Source: Streptomyces uncialis (lineage in GTDB: Bacteria > Actinomycetota > Actinomycetes > Streptomycetales > Streptomycetaceae). Taken from it: DNA of 64,000 nucleotides. Position numbers and translations under genes: made by a program. How positions within the stretch are numbered: position 1 is the first letter of the stretch; the number at the start of each line of letters is the position of its first letter. Below the pieces are notes generated by a model, which saw only the letters and a list, made by a program, of their open reading frames with translations, made no database searches and was not told the origin of the DNA. Positions 51,179 through 59,134 of the stretch are shown here, one piece after another. The stretch spans positions 4,402,001 through 4,466,000 of the forward strand of contig NZ_CP109583.1 in NCBI RefSeq assembly GCF_036250755.1, in the 5' to 3' direction.

Positions 51179-52471
51179 GTGTCGATACTGGACCCGAGCG
51201 TTCCCGCCGTACTCCTCCGGATCGACCGCAACCCCTTCCACCACGGCACGCTCGGCGCGGTGCGGTCCCTCGGACGCGGCGGGGTGGAGGTGCACGTCGT
51301 CGCGGAATCCGCGGCGAGCCCGGTGCCGCGCTCCCGCTATCTGTGCCGGATGCACCCCCCGCCCCCGCCCGGGGCGAACCTGTCCGCGGTCGCCGCCGTG
51401 CTGCGGCGGGTCGCCGCCCGGGTCGCCCGCCCGGCCGTCCTCGTCCCCATGGACGACGCGGGCGCCATCGCGGTGAGCCGTCTCTACCGGGACCTGACCG
51501 AGCTGTACCTGCTGCCCAGCCAGCCCGGCGCGCTGCCCGAGCGGGTCGCCGACAAGGGCGAACTGGCGGAGGTGTGCCGCGCCCTCGACATCCCCCATCC
51601 GGTGACCCTGGTCCCCGAGAGCCCCGCGCAGGCCGCCGCCGCGGTGTGGCAGCTCGGGGCGCCGGTGGTCGCCAAATGGAGCCGCCCCTGGCTGGTGCCC
51701 ACCGGCACCGGACTGCGCTCCACCGTCCTGGTGCGCTCCGCCGCCGAGGCGGAGGCCCTGTACCGCCGCACGGCCGAGGCGGGCAGTCCGCTGCTCCTCC
51801 AGGCGTACCTCGCGCCCGGCCCGCGCCGCGACTGGTTCTTCCACGGGTACGCCGACCGCACCGGGGCCGTGCTCGGCGGCGGCTCCGGCTGGAAGCAGCG
51901 CGCGTGGCCGCCGGGCGCGGGACTCACCGCCGTCGGCCGCTGGGTGCCCAACCCCCGGCTGCACGCCACCGCCCAGTCGCTGGTCCGGGTGCTCGGCTAC
52001 CGGGGGGTCCTCGACCTCGACTTCCGGCTGGACCCGGCCACCGACACGTACCACCTCCTCGACTTCAACCCCCGGCCCGGCGCCCAGTTCCGGCTCTTCA
52101 CGGACGGCCAGGGCCTCGACGTGGTGCGCGCCCTGCATCTGGACCTGACCCACCGTCCGCTGCCCGGCCCGGCCCCGCTGCCGGGCCGCCGCTATGTCGT
52201 CGAGAACTACGCGCCGCTCACCGCCCTGGCCGCCCTGACCCGGGGAGACGGCGCCGAACTCGCCTGGTACGCCGCCGACGACCCGGTGCCGGGCCGGGTC
52301 ATGGCCCGGCTGTGGACCCGGCACGCGGTCCGCCGCCTCACCGCACGCCTACGCGACCGGCTGACCCCCCTCCGCACCGCGCACCGCCCCGCCCGGGGCC
52401 CCGACCCGTGCGCCGCCCACCCCGCCGACCTGCGCGGCAACCCTCATGACACGAAAGCGAGCAGCTGCTGA
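51179..52471 (+). CDS. ATP-grasp family ligase
   Basis: A 430-residue protein. PAVLLRIDRNPFHHGTLGAV and YLCRMHPPPPPG open an N-domain. The ATP-grasp fold has VPMDDAGAIAVSRLYRDLTE, VADKGELAEVCRALDIPHPV, GAPVVAKWSRPW and the metal site GVLDLDFRLDPATDTYHLLD, FNPRPGAQFRLF. Such proteins make acyl-phosphate intermediates and join a carboxylate to an amine; the substrate is unknown. GGAGG precedes the GTG at 51179. Its stop and the next start share one base (TGATG). Confidence 0.85.
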   Translation: MSILDPSVPAVLLRIDRNPFHHGTLGAVRSLGRGGVEVHVVAESAASPVPRSRYLCRMHPPPPPGANLSAVAAVLRRVAARVARPAVLVPMDDAGAIAVSRLYRDLTELYLLPSQPGALPERVADKGELAEVCRALDIPHPVTLVPESPAQAAAAVWQLGAPVVAKWSRPWLVPTGTGLRSTVLVRSAAEAEALYRRTAEAGSPLLLQAYLAPGPRRDWFFHGYADRTGAVLGGGSGWKQRAWPPGAGLTAVGRWVPNPRLHATAQSLVRVLGYRGVLDLDFRLDPATDTYHLLDFNPRPGAQFRLFTDGQGLDVVRALHLDLTHRPLPGPAPLPGRRYVVENYAPLTALAALTRGDGAELAWYAADDPVPGRVMARLWTRHAVRRLTARLRDRLTPLRTAHRPARGPDPCAAHPADLRGNPHDTKASSC

Positions 52472-53739
52472 TGTACGACCTGTTGGTGGTGGGAGCGGGC
52501 CCCTACGGCCTGTCGATCGCGGCACACGCGGCGGCGGCCGGGCTGGACGTCCGGGTCTTCGGCCGCCCGATGGCCGCGTGGCGCGACCATATGCCCGAGG
52601 GGATGTTCCTCAAGTCCGAGCCCTGGGCCTCGCACCTCTCCGACCCCGGGCGCCGCTACGGTCTCGACGCGTACGGCGCCGAGCGCGGCGTACCGACCGA
52701 GCACGCCGTACCGCTGCCGGTACGGACGTTCGCCGAGTACGGGCTGTGGTTCGCGCAGCGCGCGGTGCCCCGGGTGGACGAGCGGATGATCCGTACCGTC
52801 GACACCTGCACGGGCGGCTTCCGCGCGCTCACGGAGGACGGCGAGCCCTTCCACGCCCGGTCCGTGGCCCTGGCCGTCGGCGTGCTGCCGTTCGTCGACG
52901 TCCCCGGCCCGCTGCGCGGCCTCGGCCCCGAGTACGTCACCCACAGCAGCCACCACGGCGACCTGACCCGGTTCCGGGACGCGGATGTCACGGTGATCGG
53001 CGCGGGCCAGGCCGCCCTGGAGACGGCGGCGCTGCTCGCCGAGCAGGGCACCCGGGTCCGCGTCCTGGCCCGCTCCCACACCCTCAACTGGAACGGTCTG
53101 CCGCCCGCCTGGCGGCGCCCCTGGTGGGACTCCGTCCGCGCCCCGCACAGCGGGCTCGGCTGCGGCTGGCGCAACTGGTGCTACGCGGAGCTGCCCGGCG
53201 CGTTCCGCCGTCTGCCCGAGAGCGGCCGGACCCGGATCGCGGCGACCGCGCTCGGTCCCGCCGGGGCGTGGTGGCTGCGCGACCGGTTCGAGCCGTCCGT
53301 CGAGGTCCTCCCCGGGCACGAGGCGGTGCGCGCGGGCGTCCGGGACGGACGGGTGCGGCTGGAGGTGCGGGGACCGGCCGGGGCGCCGGTGCCGCTGCTC
53401 ACCGACCATGTGATCGCCGCGACGGGGTTCCGGGCCGGCCGGGACCGGCTGCGGATGCTCTCCCCCGATCTGCGGGCGTCCCTGATGCCGCTCGCGGACG
53501 GTTCGCCGGACGTGGGACGGGACTTCGAGTCGTCCTGGCCGGGGCTGTTCCTGGCGGGGCTGGTCACGGCCTCGGGGTTCGGTCCCGCGATGCGGTTCGT
53601 GCACGGCGCGTCGTACACCGCGGGCCGTCTCGTACGGGGTGTCCGGCGCCATGTCCGCCACCAGTCCCGCACCCCCGTCCGCCCCCCGCGGCTGCCGTCC
53701 CCCGCGTCCCCCGCCCCCGACCGGGCCCGCACCCCCTGA
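52471..53739 (+). CDS. FAD-dependent oxidoreductase / monooxygenase-like
   Basis: A 422-residue flavoprotein. FAD motif LLVVGAGPYGLSIAAHAAAA at the N-terminus, a second dinucleotide motif VTVIGAGQAALETAALLAEQ, and ATGFRAGRDRL near the C-domain, the plan of amine or ornithine/lysine N-hydroxylases and flavin monooxygenases. The end is a Pro/Arg-rich tail. It is translationally coupled to the ATP-grasp gene, so both probably act on one substrate, perhaps a modification of the polysaccharide or a small metabolite (inference). Confidence 0.85.
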   Translation: MYDLLVVGAGPYGLSIAAHAAAAGLDVRVFGRPMAAWRDHMPEGMFLKSEPWASHLSDPGRRYGLDAYGAERGVPTEHAVPLPVRTFAEYGLWFAQRAVPRVDERMIRTVDTCTGGFRALTEDGEPFHARSVALAVGVLPFVDVPGPLRGLGPEYVTHSSHHGDLTRFRDADVTVIGAGQAALETAALLAEQGTRVRVLARSHTLNWNGLPPAWRRPWWDSVRAPHSGLGCGWRNWCYAELPGAFRRLPESGRTRIAATALGPAGAWWLRDRFEPSVEVLPGHEAVRAGVRDGRVRLEVRGPAGAPVPLLTDHVIAATGFRAGRDRLRMLSPDLRASLMPLADGSPDVGRDFESSWPGLFLAGLVTASGFGPAMRFVHGASYTAGRLVRGVRRHVRHQSRTPVRPPRLPSPASPAPDRARTP

Positions 53740-53798
53740 TCCCCGGGGGGGCGCGGGCGACCGCGCCCCCGGCGGCCCGGCCGTACCGGGGCACGCCG

Positions 53799-53827
53799 AG
53801 GGCCCCGACCGGAACGGCCGGGGCCCT
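53799..53827. terminator. Bidirectional hairpin
   Basis: AGGGCCCCGACC (53799-53810) pairs with GGCCGGGGCCCT (53816-53827) with one mismatch, between the converging flavoprotein and long chaplin genes. Confidence 0.8.
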
Positions 53828-53860
53828 GGGGCACAGCGGTGCGGGGCGAGTGGTGCCGTG

Positions 53861-54973
53861 TCAGCGGCGGGCGGCGAGCGTCGCGCGGCGGTACAGCACC
53901 CCGCCGCCGACGAGCAGCGCGAGCGAGGCCGCCGCCGCGCCCATGGTCCCGGCGCCCGCGCCGGTGTCGGCGAGGACGGCCCTGCCGGGCGTCGTCTGCA
54001 CCGCGTGCGCCGGGGGGACCTGTCCGGGCACCCGGACGGCCGGCCGCTCGGGCGAGGGCCGCGGCGGCACCACCCGGGTGTGCTCACGCGGCGGGACGGT
54101 GACCCGGGGCGGCGTCACCACGGGCGGCGTCACCGGGGTCACCGGCGTCACGGGCCGTACGGGCTTCGCCGAGTTGCCGCAGAACGTGCCGAACGCGGGG
54201 TTCAGCAGCGCGATCACGTTCACCGTGTTGCCGCAGAGGTTGACGGGGACGCTGAGGGGCACCTGGCCCAGGTTCCCGGCGAGCACCCCGGGTGAGCCCA
54301 CCGCCGCGCCGCGGGCGGCGCTGCCGCCGCCGAGCGTGTCCTGGCCGGGCTTCGCGTGCTTGCCGGAGCGCCCGGTGGCGCCCCGTCCCTGGGTGACCGG
54401 CTCAAGGGGCCGTGCGGGCGCCGCGTGCCGGCCGGAGGCCGTCCGCTTCGCGGGTCCACCGGCCTTGGCGGCCGGGGCCTGGTGTCCGGAGGAGGCGGGC
54501 GCCGCGTGCTTCGCCGGGCCGCCGGGCCGCGCGGGGGCGTCCTTCTTCGCGGAGGTGCTGGACATCGCGGTCGTACCTGTCCTGGCCGTGTCCGTCTTCG
54601 CGGGGGCGCCGGGGCGCGCGGAGCCGCCGGGGGCCGCGTGCTTGGCGGGCGCCGGGGCCGCGTACGGGTCGTGGGGGGAACCGGGCCGGTGGCTCACGGC
54701 GCCGGGGTGGGGGCCACCGCGGGAGGCGCCGCCGGTCTCGTTGACCGCGGTGTTCCCGAAGGTGGGGTTCAGCGCGGAGACGCCGTTCACGCTGTTGCCG
54801 CTCACGTTCACCGGCACCGTGATGGGGGCGGAGACGGTGTTCCCGGAGAGCACACCGGGCGAGCCGACCGCCGCGGCGTCCGCGTCCGCGGCGAACGCGT
54901 GACCTCCTGGCAGGGACAGGATGCTCGTCGCGGCCGCGGCCGTGAGCATGCCCTTGCTGAGGGCCTGTCGCAT
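53861..54973 (-). CDS. chpA: Long, sortase-anchored chaplin (ChpA position)
   Basis: A 370-residue protein with a signal peptide and two chaplin domains. Domain 1 (about 35-78: AAVGSPGVLSGNTVSAPITV, PVNVSGNSVNGVSALNPTFG) has serine and alanine where the cysteines normally are. Domain 2 (about 220-262: VPLSVPVNLCGNTVNVIALL, NPAFGTFCGN) keeps both. A Lys/Ala/Pro/Gly linker of about 140 residues separates them. The C-terminus has a Pro/Val stalk, a LADTG sortase motif at 334-338, a helix (AAAASLALLVGGGVLYRR) and a basic tail, so it is covalently wall-linked. The symbol is by position. Confidence 0.92.
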   Translation of the reverse strand: MRQALSKGMLTAAAATSILSLPGGHAFAADADAAAVGSPGVLSGNTVSAPITVPVNVSGNSVNGVSALNPTFGNTAVNETGGASRGGPHPGAVSHRPGSPHDPYAAPAPAKHAAPGGSARPGAPAKTDTARTGTTAMSSTSAKKDAPARPGGPAKHAAPASSGHQAPAAKAGGPAKRTASGRHAAPARPLEPVTQGRGATGRSGKHAKPGQDTLGGGSAARGAAVGSPGVLAGNLGQVPLSVPVNLCGNTVNVIALLNPAFGTFCGNSAKPVRPVTPVTPVTPPVVTPPRVTVPPREHTRVVPPRPSPERPAVRVPGQVPPAHAVQTTPGRAVLADTGAGAGTMGAAAASLALLVGGGVLYRRATLAARR

Positions 54974-55135
54974 GGAGGGGTCTCCTGTTCGCTGTGGACG
55001 GTGGGGGTTCGCCGTGCGGGGGTGGGGGGGAAAGCGTGCGCGGGAGGCGCGGGGCGTCGGCCCCGGGACCGTCGGGGGACGGTTCCGGGAGCCGACGGTG
55101 ACGCGGCCGTGGAGGCGGCCCGATGCGTCGGAGCG

Positions 55136-55369
55136 TCAGCTGTTGACGCAGACGTTGCCGAAGCTGGGGTTCAGCAGCGCGATGATGTTGATGCTGTTGC
55201 CACAGACGTTGACCGGGATGTGGATCGGGACCTGGACCACATTGCCGGACAGGACGCCCGGCGAACCGATGGCGGCACCTGTGGCGCCCGCGTCGGCGAC
55301 CGCCGGGGCGGCGATACCCATGGCCAGGATCACTCCGGCGGCAGCGGCCGCCGTCTTCTTGAGCTTCAC
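55136..55369 (-). CDS. chpD: Short chaplin (ChpD position)
   Basis: A 77-residue secreted chaplin with a GTG start (55367-55369). Signal peptide KKTAAAAAGVILAMGIAAPA, then the domain AAIGSPGVLSGNVVQVPIHI, PVNVCGNSINIIALLNPSFG, NVCVNS with both cysteines. GAGGG lies about nine bases before the start. It is downstream of a rodlin and upstream of the long chaplin, all on the minus strand. The symbol is by position. Confidence 0.9.
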   Translation of the reverse strand: MKLKKTAAAAAGVILAMGIAAPAVADAGATGAAIGSPGVLSGNVVQVPIHIPVNVCGNSINIIALLNPSFGNVCVNS

Positions 55370-55460
55370 GAGATTTTCCCTCTCTCTGCGGTCAGGTCTG
55401 GGATGTCGGCGGAACCGAGCGGGTCCATATCGATGACCCGCACCATGACCGGCTGATTGA

Positions 55461-55488
55461 CAAACGACCACGGGCGGACGAGGAAACC
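55461..55488 (-). promoter_or_regulatory. Possible ECF-type promoter of the short chaplin
   Basis: Minus strand: GGTTTC (55483-55488), 16 bp, CGTTTG (55461-55466), about 92 bp upstream of the start. Same -35 and spacing as the element before the 93-residue secreted protein gene. The rest of the 55370-55794 gap holds no gene. Confidence 0.4.
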
Positions 55489-55716
55489 CGCGATCCGTGG
55501 GCTTTTTCGGTATTCACCCGAACAACCTGAAAGACACGGACCACTCGGTCCGCCGAAGGCATCCGGACAGCACGGGAAACACCGGAAGCGGCGAACGGAA
55601 CACCATCCGGCGGAAAGGGATCAGCCCGAGCAGGAGGAACGGGAGGAGCGGGGAGAACGGGGCACCGGACGGAATCCGTCCGGGAACGCCCGGGGCTCTC
55701 CCGGACGGGCCGTACG

Positions 55717-55778
55717 GCTGCCGCGTCCGTGCGACGTGTCGCACGGACGGAGCGGAGCCGTACGGCCCGGGTCCGGCC
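55717..55778 (-). terminator. 62-bp nested hairpin after the first rodlin
   Basis: Outer arms GGGCCGTACGGCT (55717-55729) and AGCCGTACGGCCC (55766-55778) pair perfectly over 13 bp. Inner arms GTCCGTGCGAC (55735-55745) and GTCGCACGGAC (55748-55758) pair over 11 bp around a 2-nt loop, separated by a small asymmetric internal loop. It is 17 bp past the rodlin stop. Confidence 0.85.
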
Positions 55779-55794
55779 TGGGGCCGGGGTGACG

Positions 55795-56205
55795 TCAGTT
55801 GTTGCCGACGCCGTTGCCCGAGAGGACCGGGATGTCGTCGAGGATGTGCGACAGCGGCTCGTCGCCCTTGACCTGCGACGAGTTCTCCGTGCACTGCTGG
55901 TTCTGCGGGGAGGACAGGACGTTGACGTCCTGCACCGTGATCGGGATGAGCCCGATCAGGGAGCCGACGTTCGCCTTCAGGGGGACGCCGAGGCACGGCT
56001 TGTTCAGCGTGCCCTGGACGAGCGAGAACTGCGGGCTCAGATCGCCGTGCGTCTTGGAGTTGCCGTACGCCTGGGTGGAACCGTTGCCGTTGACGGTGGT
56101 GACGCCACCGTCGTTGCCGATAGCCATCGCGGGAGCGGCGGCGGCAGCGGCGACGCCCACCACGGAGGCGGCGACGCCGGCGGCGGCCATGACCTTCTTG
56201 AGCAT
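55795..56205 (-). CDS. rdl: Rodlin
   Basis: A 136-residue secreted rodlin. Signal peptide [20 protein letters not shown] to AMA, then [80 protein letters not shown] and LSGNGVGN, with the two conserved cysteines. Rodlins arrange chaplin fibrils into rodlets on aerial hyphae. AAAGGAAC precedes the ATG. It is divergent from the gene at 56522. It is the most diverged of the three copies (for example KTHGDL for ATHGDM). Confidence 0.93.
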   Translation of the reverse strand: MLKKVMAAAGVAASVVGVAAAAAAPAMAIGNDGGVTTVNGNGSTQAYGNSKTHGDLSPQFSLVQGTLNKPCLGVPLKANVGSLIGLIPITVQDVNVLSSPQNQQCTENSSQVKGDEPLSHILDDIPVLSGNGVGNN

Positions 56206-56247
56206 TTCCGGTGTTCCTTTTCTGAACAAGTTACTGATGCTTGCTGG

Positions 56248-56275
56248 ACAACTCCCCTGAGCCGGTTTGGTTTCG
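56248..56275 (-). promoter_or_regulatory. BldN-like promoter of the first rodlin
   Basis: Minus strand: CGAAAC (56270-56275), 16 bp, AGTTGT (56248-56253), 43 bp from the start. The rest of the divergent gap (56206-56521) shows no other gene. Confidence 0.6.
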
Positions 56276-56521
56276 GGTCTTCACCCGGTCGGCTCGCCCA
56301 ACCCGTGCGGCGCAACGGATCGGGCTTCCGGGGCCGGTGCGGCAGGTTGACGACGGAATGCGGGGATCAGCGCGTCATCTCCTCCGGTCGATGGGCGTCT
56401 GATTATCCTTTCGGCCGGTTCTGTTCGGGGCGCCGTACCTGTCGAAGCCCGGCGGAACCGTCGGAATTCCGCCCGTGCACCCGGGGGGAAATCCGTTCCG
56501 CACCGGCGCTGAAAGGATTCT

Positions 56522-57073
56522 GTGAAGCGCGTGATCACCAAGAACGGCAAGTCCGGCGGCAGCGGCGAACGGCGGACCCCCCGGGCCCGCGGCGACCACG
56601 GGGAGGACCCGGCGGCCACCGCGCGTACCGAGCGACCGGCGCGCCGTCAGCGCGCCACGCGCGCCGCGCGGACCGAGCGCGTGTGGTCCGAGCGCGAGCT
56701 GCGGCTCGTGGACCGGCTCGCGACCGTCCACGGGGAACTGGACGAGCTGCACAAGGAACGGGCCGCGCTCATCGCGTACGTGTCACGGCTGCACGCCGGG
56801 TGCGTCAGCGCCCCCGATCCGGCGGGCCGCCGGACCGTCCATGTCGACACCGCCGTGGGGCGGCTGTCCTGGCGGATCGCCGCCGACGACGCGGAGCTGG
56901 TGTCGGACCCCGAGTCCGGTGCGGGCGGGCGGACGGCCGGGACCGCGGGGCCCCGGCGGGACACGGTGACACGGCTGGCGTTTCTTCATCTGCACCGGCG
57001 CCCCAACCGGCCCGCGAGGCTCGACAGGGGCGCGACCACCGCCACGGGCGCCCCCGTCATCGATTCTGCTTAG
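56522..57073 (+). CDS. Hypothetical coiled-coil-containing protein
   Basis: A 183-residue protein with a GTG start and GAAAGGA four bases upstream. The N-terminal 50 residues are basic and low-complexity. ELRLVDRLATVHGELDELHK and ERAALIAYVSRLHAGCV form a probable helix or coiled coil, then HVDTAVGRLSWRIAADDAEL, and the C-terminus is Arg/Pro-rich. Codon third positions are G/C-rich, supporting coding. No signal peptide. The family is not recognised; it lies between divergent rodlins and may be related to them. Confidence 0.6.
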   Translation: MKRVITKNGKSGGSGERRTPRARGDHGEDPAATARTERPARRQRATRAARTERVWSERELRLVDRLATVHGELDELHKERAALIAYVSRLHAGCVSAPDPAGRRTVHVDTAVGRLSWRIAADDAELVSDPESGAGGRTAGTAGPRRDTVTRLAFLHLHRRPNRPARLDRGATTATGAPVIDSA

Positions 57074-57091
57074 CCCATCGGAGTGAACGGC

Positions 57092-57119
57092 AGCAACCAA
57101 GACCTGCGGGGGTAGTTGG
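57092..57119 (+). promoter_or_regulatory. BldN-like promoter of the second rodlin
   Basis: AGCAAC (57092-57097), 16 bp, AGTTGG (57114-57119), 90 bp upstream of the GTG. Confidence 0.5.
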
Positions 57120-57208
57120 GCAGAACGCTCCGGGACGGGCAGAGCGCCACAGGACCGGCGATGGAAGAGCACCCCGCAGAACCACGTGAAGCACGAAAGG
57201 AACACCTC

Positions 57209-57619
57209 GTGATCAAGAAGGTCATGGCCGCCGCTGCCATCTCCGCCTCCGTCATCGGAGCCTCCGCTGCCGCCGCCGCCCCCGCGATGGCGATCGGCAA
57301 CGACGGTGGCGTCACCACCGTCAACGGCAACGGCGCCGCCCAGGCATACGGCAACTCCGCCACCCACGGCGACATGAGCCCGCAGTTCGCGCTCGTCCAG
57401 GGCTCCCTGAACAAGCCCTGTGTCGGCCTGCCGGCCAAGGTCAACGCGGGCTCCCTGATCGGCCTCATCCCGATCACCGTGCAGGACATCAACGTCCTGT
57501 CCTCCCCGCAGAACCAGCAGTGCACGGAGAACTCCTCGCAGGTCAAGGGCGACGAGCCGCTGTCGCACCTGCTCAACAACATCCCCGTGCTCTCGGGCAA
57601 CGGCGCCGGCAACAGCTGA
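57209..57619 (+). CDS. rdl: Rodlin
   Basis: A 136-residue rodlin with a GTG start ([20 protein letters not shown] signal). The mature sequence ([80 protein letters not shown]) is nearly the same as the copy at 58597, suggesting recent duplication. GAAAGGAAC lies upstream as in the first rodlin. A strong hairpin follows. Confidence 0.93.
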   Translation: MIKKVMAAAAISASVIGASAAAAAPAMAIGNDGGVTTVNGNGAAQAYGNSATHGDMSPQFALVQGSLNKPCVGLPAKVNAGSLIGLIPITVQDINVLSSPQNQQCTENSSQVKGDEPLSHLLNNIPVLSGNGAGNS

Positions 57620-57660
57620 TCACCGCACGACCCCTCGGCGCCCCGGCCGGGCGCCGTCAC

Positions 57661-57694
57661 GAACGGGCCGCCGTGGCTTCACGGCGGCCCGTTC
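57661..57694 (+). terminator. Terminator after the second rodlin
   Basis: GAACGGGCCGCCGTG (57661-57675) pairs perfectly with CACGGCGGCCCGTTC (57680-57694), with a four-base GCTT loop. Confidence 0.92.
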
Positions 57695-58060
<366 letters not shown>

Positions 58061-58198
58061 TCACCGGGGCCAGATCTCCCGCCGCACCACCGACTCCCAC
58101 TCCGGGTCGGGAAAACCCGGCACCGTACGGCCCTCCCGGCGCCAGGCCTCCGCGAGGCCCGTGTAGAGCGGTTCGGAACCACCAGGGGCCCGCGACAT
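58061..58198 (-). CDS. Possible 45-residue protein
   Basis: The last 45 codons of a minus-strand frame read like coding sequence: MSRAPGGSEPLYTGLAEAWR, REGRTVPGFPDPEWESVVRR, EIWPR, with G/C third positions and aromatic residues. An ATG with GAGG seven bases upstream is at 58196-58198, but the frame is open further upstream with poor composition. It may be a small gene or the end of a decayed one. The function is unknown. Confidence 0.4.
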   Translation of the reverse strand: MSRAPGGSEPLYTGLAEAWRREGRTVPGFPDPEWESVVRREIWPR

Positions 58199-58516
58199 CC
58201 CGTACCTCGGGCCGCCCACCGGCCCGACCGGCCGGACCGGCGCCGCCCCGGGTGCCGCCCGCCCGCCCGGCAGCCGCCCCGGTGGCACCCGGCCCGACGG
58301 AGGGTGCGCCTGGGGACCACGGCCCGTCGGGAGGTTCCCCGAAGGGGTGTCCCCCCGGCCGATGCGCTCGGGGGCCCGCCGGCTCACCGGGATGATCCCC
58401 TGCCTTTTCCAGCCACCTGATGTGTCGCCCATGTCCGGTGCAACGCGTGGATGGGCGTCCCTGACATGGGCTGCGCCCCCACTGCGCCCGAGCGCTGCGC
58501 CAATCGGGTCATCACC
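58199..58516. other. Intergenic, nothing recognised
   Basis: No supported gene. The open frames are proline- and glycine-rich and differ in composition from genes nearby. Confidence 0.5.
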
Positions 58517-58545
58517 CGCAACCCCCGGGTCGAACACGCAGTTGA
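58517..58545 (+). promoter_or_regulatory. BldN-like promoter of the third rodlin
   Basis: CGCAAC (58517-58522), 17 bp, AGTTGA (58540-58545), 52 bp upstream of the ATG. Confidence 0.55.
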
Positions 58546-58596
58546 TCATCCTGCTGGCTCCGTCCCCAGGAGTCCGCTTGCGAAAGGGAAGAAACC

Positions 58597-59001
58597 ATGA
58601 AGAAGCTGTGGGCAGCCGCGGCTGTCGCCGCCTCCGTCGCCGGAGTTTCGGCTGCCGCCGCCCCCGCCATGGCGATCGGCGACGACGCCGGCGTCACCAC
58701 CGTGAACGGCAACGGCGCCGCTCAGGCGTACGGCAACTCCGCGACGCACGGGGACATGAGCCCGCAGTTCGCGCTCATCCAGGGCTCGCTCAACAAGCCG
58801 TGTGTCGGTCTGCCGGCCAAGGTCAACGCGGGCTCCCTGATCGGGCTCATCCCGATCACGGTCCAGGACGTCAACGTCCTGTCCTCCCCGCAGAACCAGC
58901 AGTGCACGGAGAACTCCTCGCAGGTCAAGGGCGACGAGCCGCTGTCGCACATCCTCGACGACATCCCGATCCTCTCGGGCAACGGCGCCGGCAACAGCTG
59001 A
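58597..59001 (+). CDS. rdl: Rodlin
   Basis: A 134-residue rodlin (signal [20 protein letters not shown]). The mature region is almost identical to the copy at 57209 and shares the end [14 protein letters not shown]. Two cysteines (KPCVG, QQCTE) are kept. AAAGGGAAG precedes the ATG. This is a third rodlin, where S. coelicolor has two. Confidence 0.93.
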   Translation: MKKLWAAAAVAASVAGVSAAAAPAMAIGDDAGVTTVNGNGAAQAYGNSATHGDMSPQFALIQGSLNKPCVGLPAKVNAGSLIGLIPITVQDVNVLSSPQNQQCTENSSQVKGDEPLSHILDDIPILSGNGAGNS

Positions 59002-59020
59002 TCGCCGTCTGATCGCCGCC

Positions 59021-59056
59021 CGAAGGGGCCGACCGTCGTGCCGGTCGGCCCCTTCG
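59021..59056 (+). terminator. Terminator after the third rodlin
   Basis: CGAAGGGGCCGACCG (59021-59035) pairs perfectly over 15 bp with CGGTCGGCCCCTTCG (59042-59056), loop TCGTGC. Confidence 0.95.
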
Positions 59057-59134
59057 CGCTGCCCGGCCACTTTCGTGCCAGGTGCACCGGTACGTGAGAA
59101 TCGCGTATCGGTTCATCAGGAACGGGGGAGGCCG

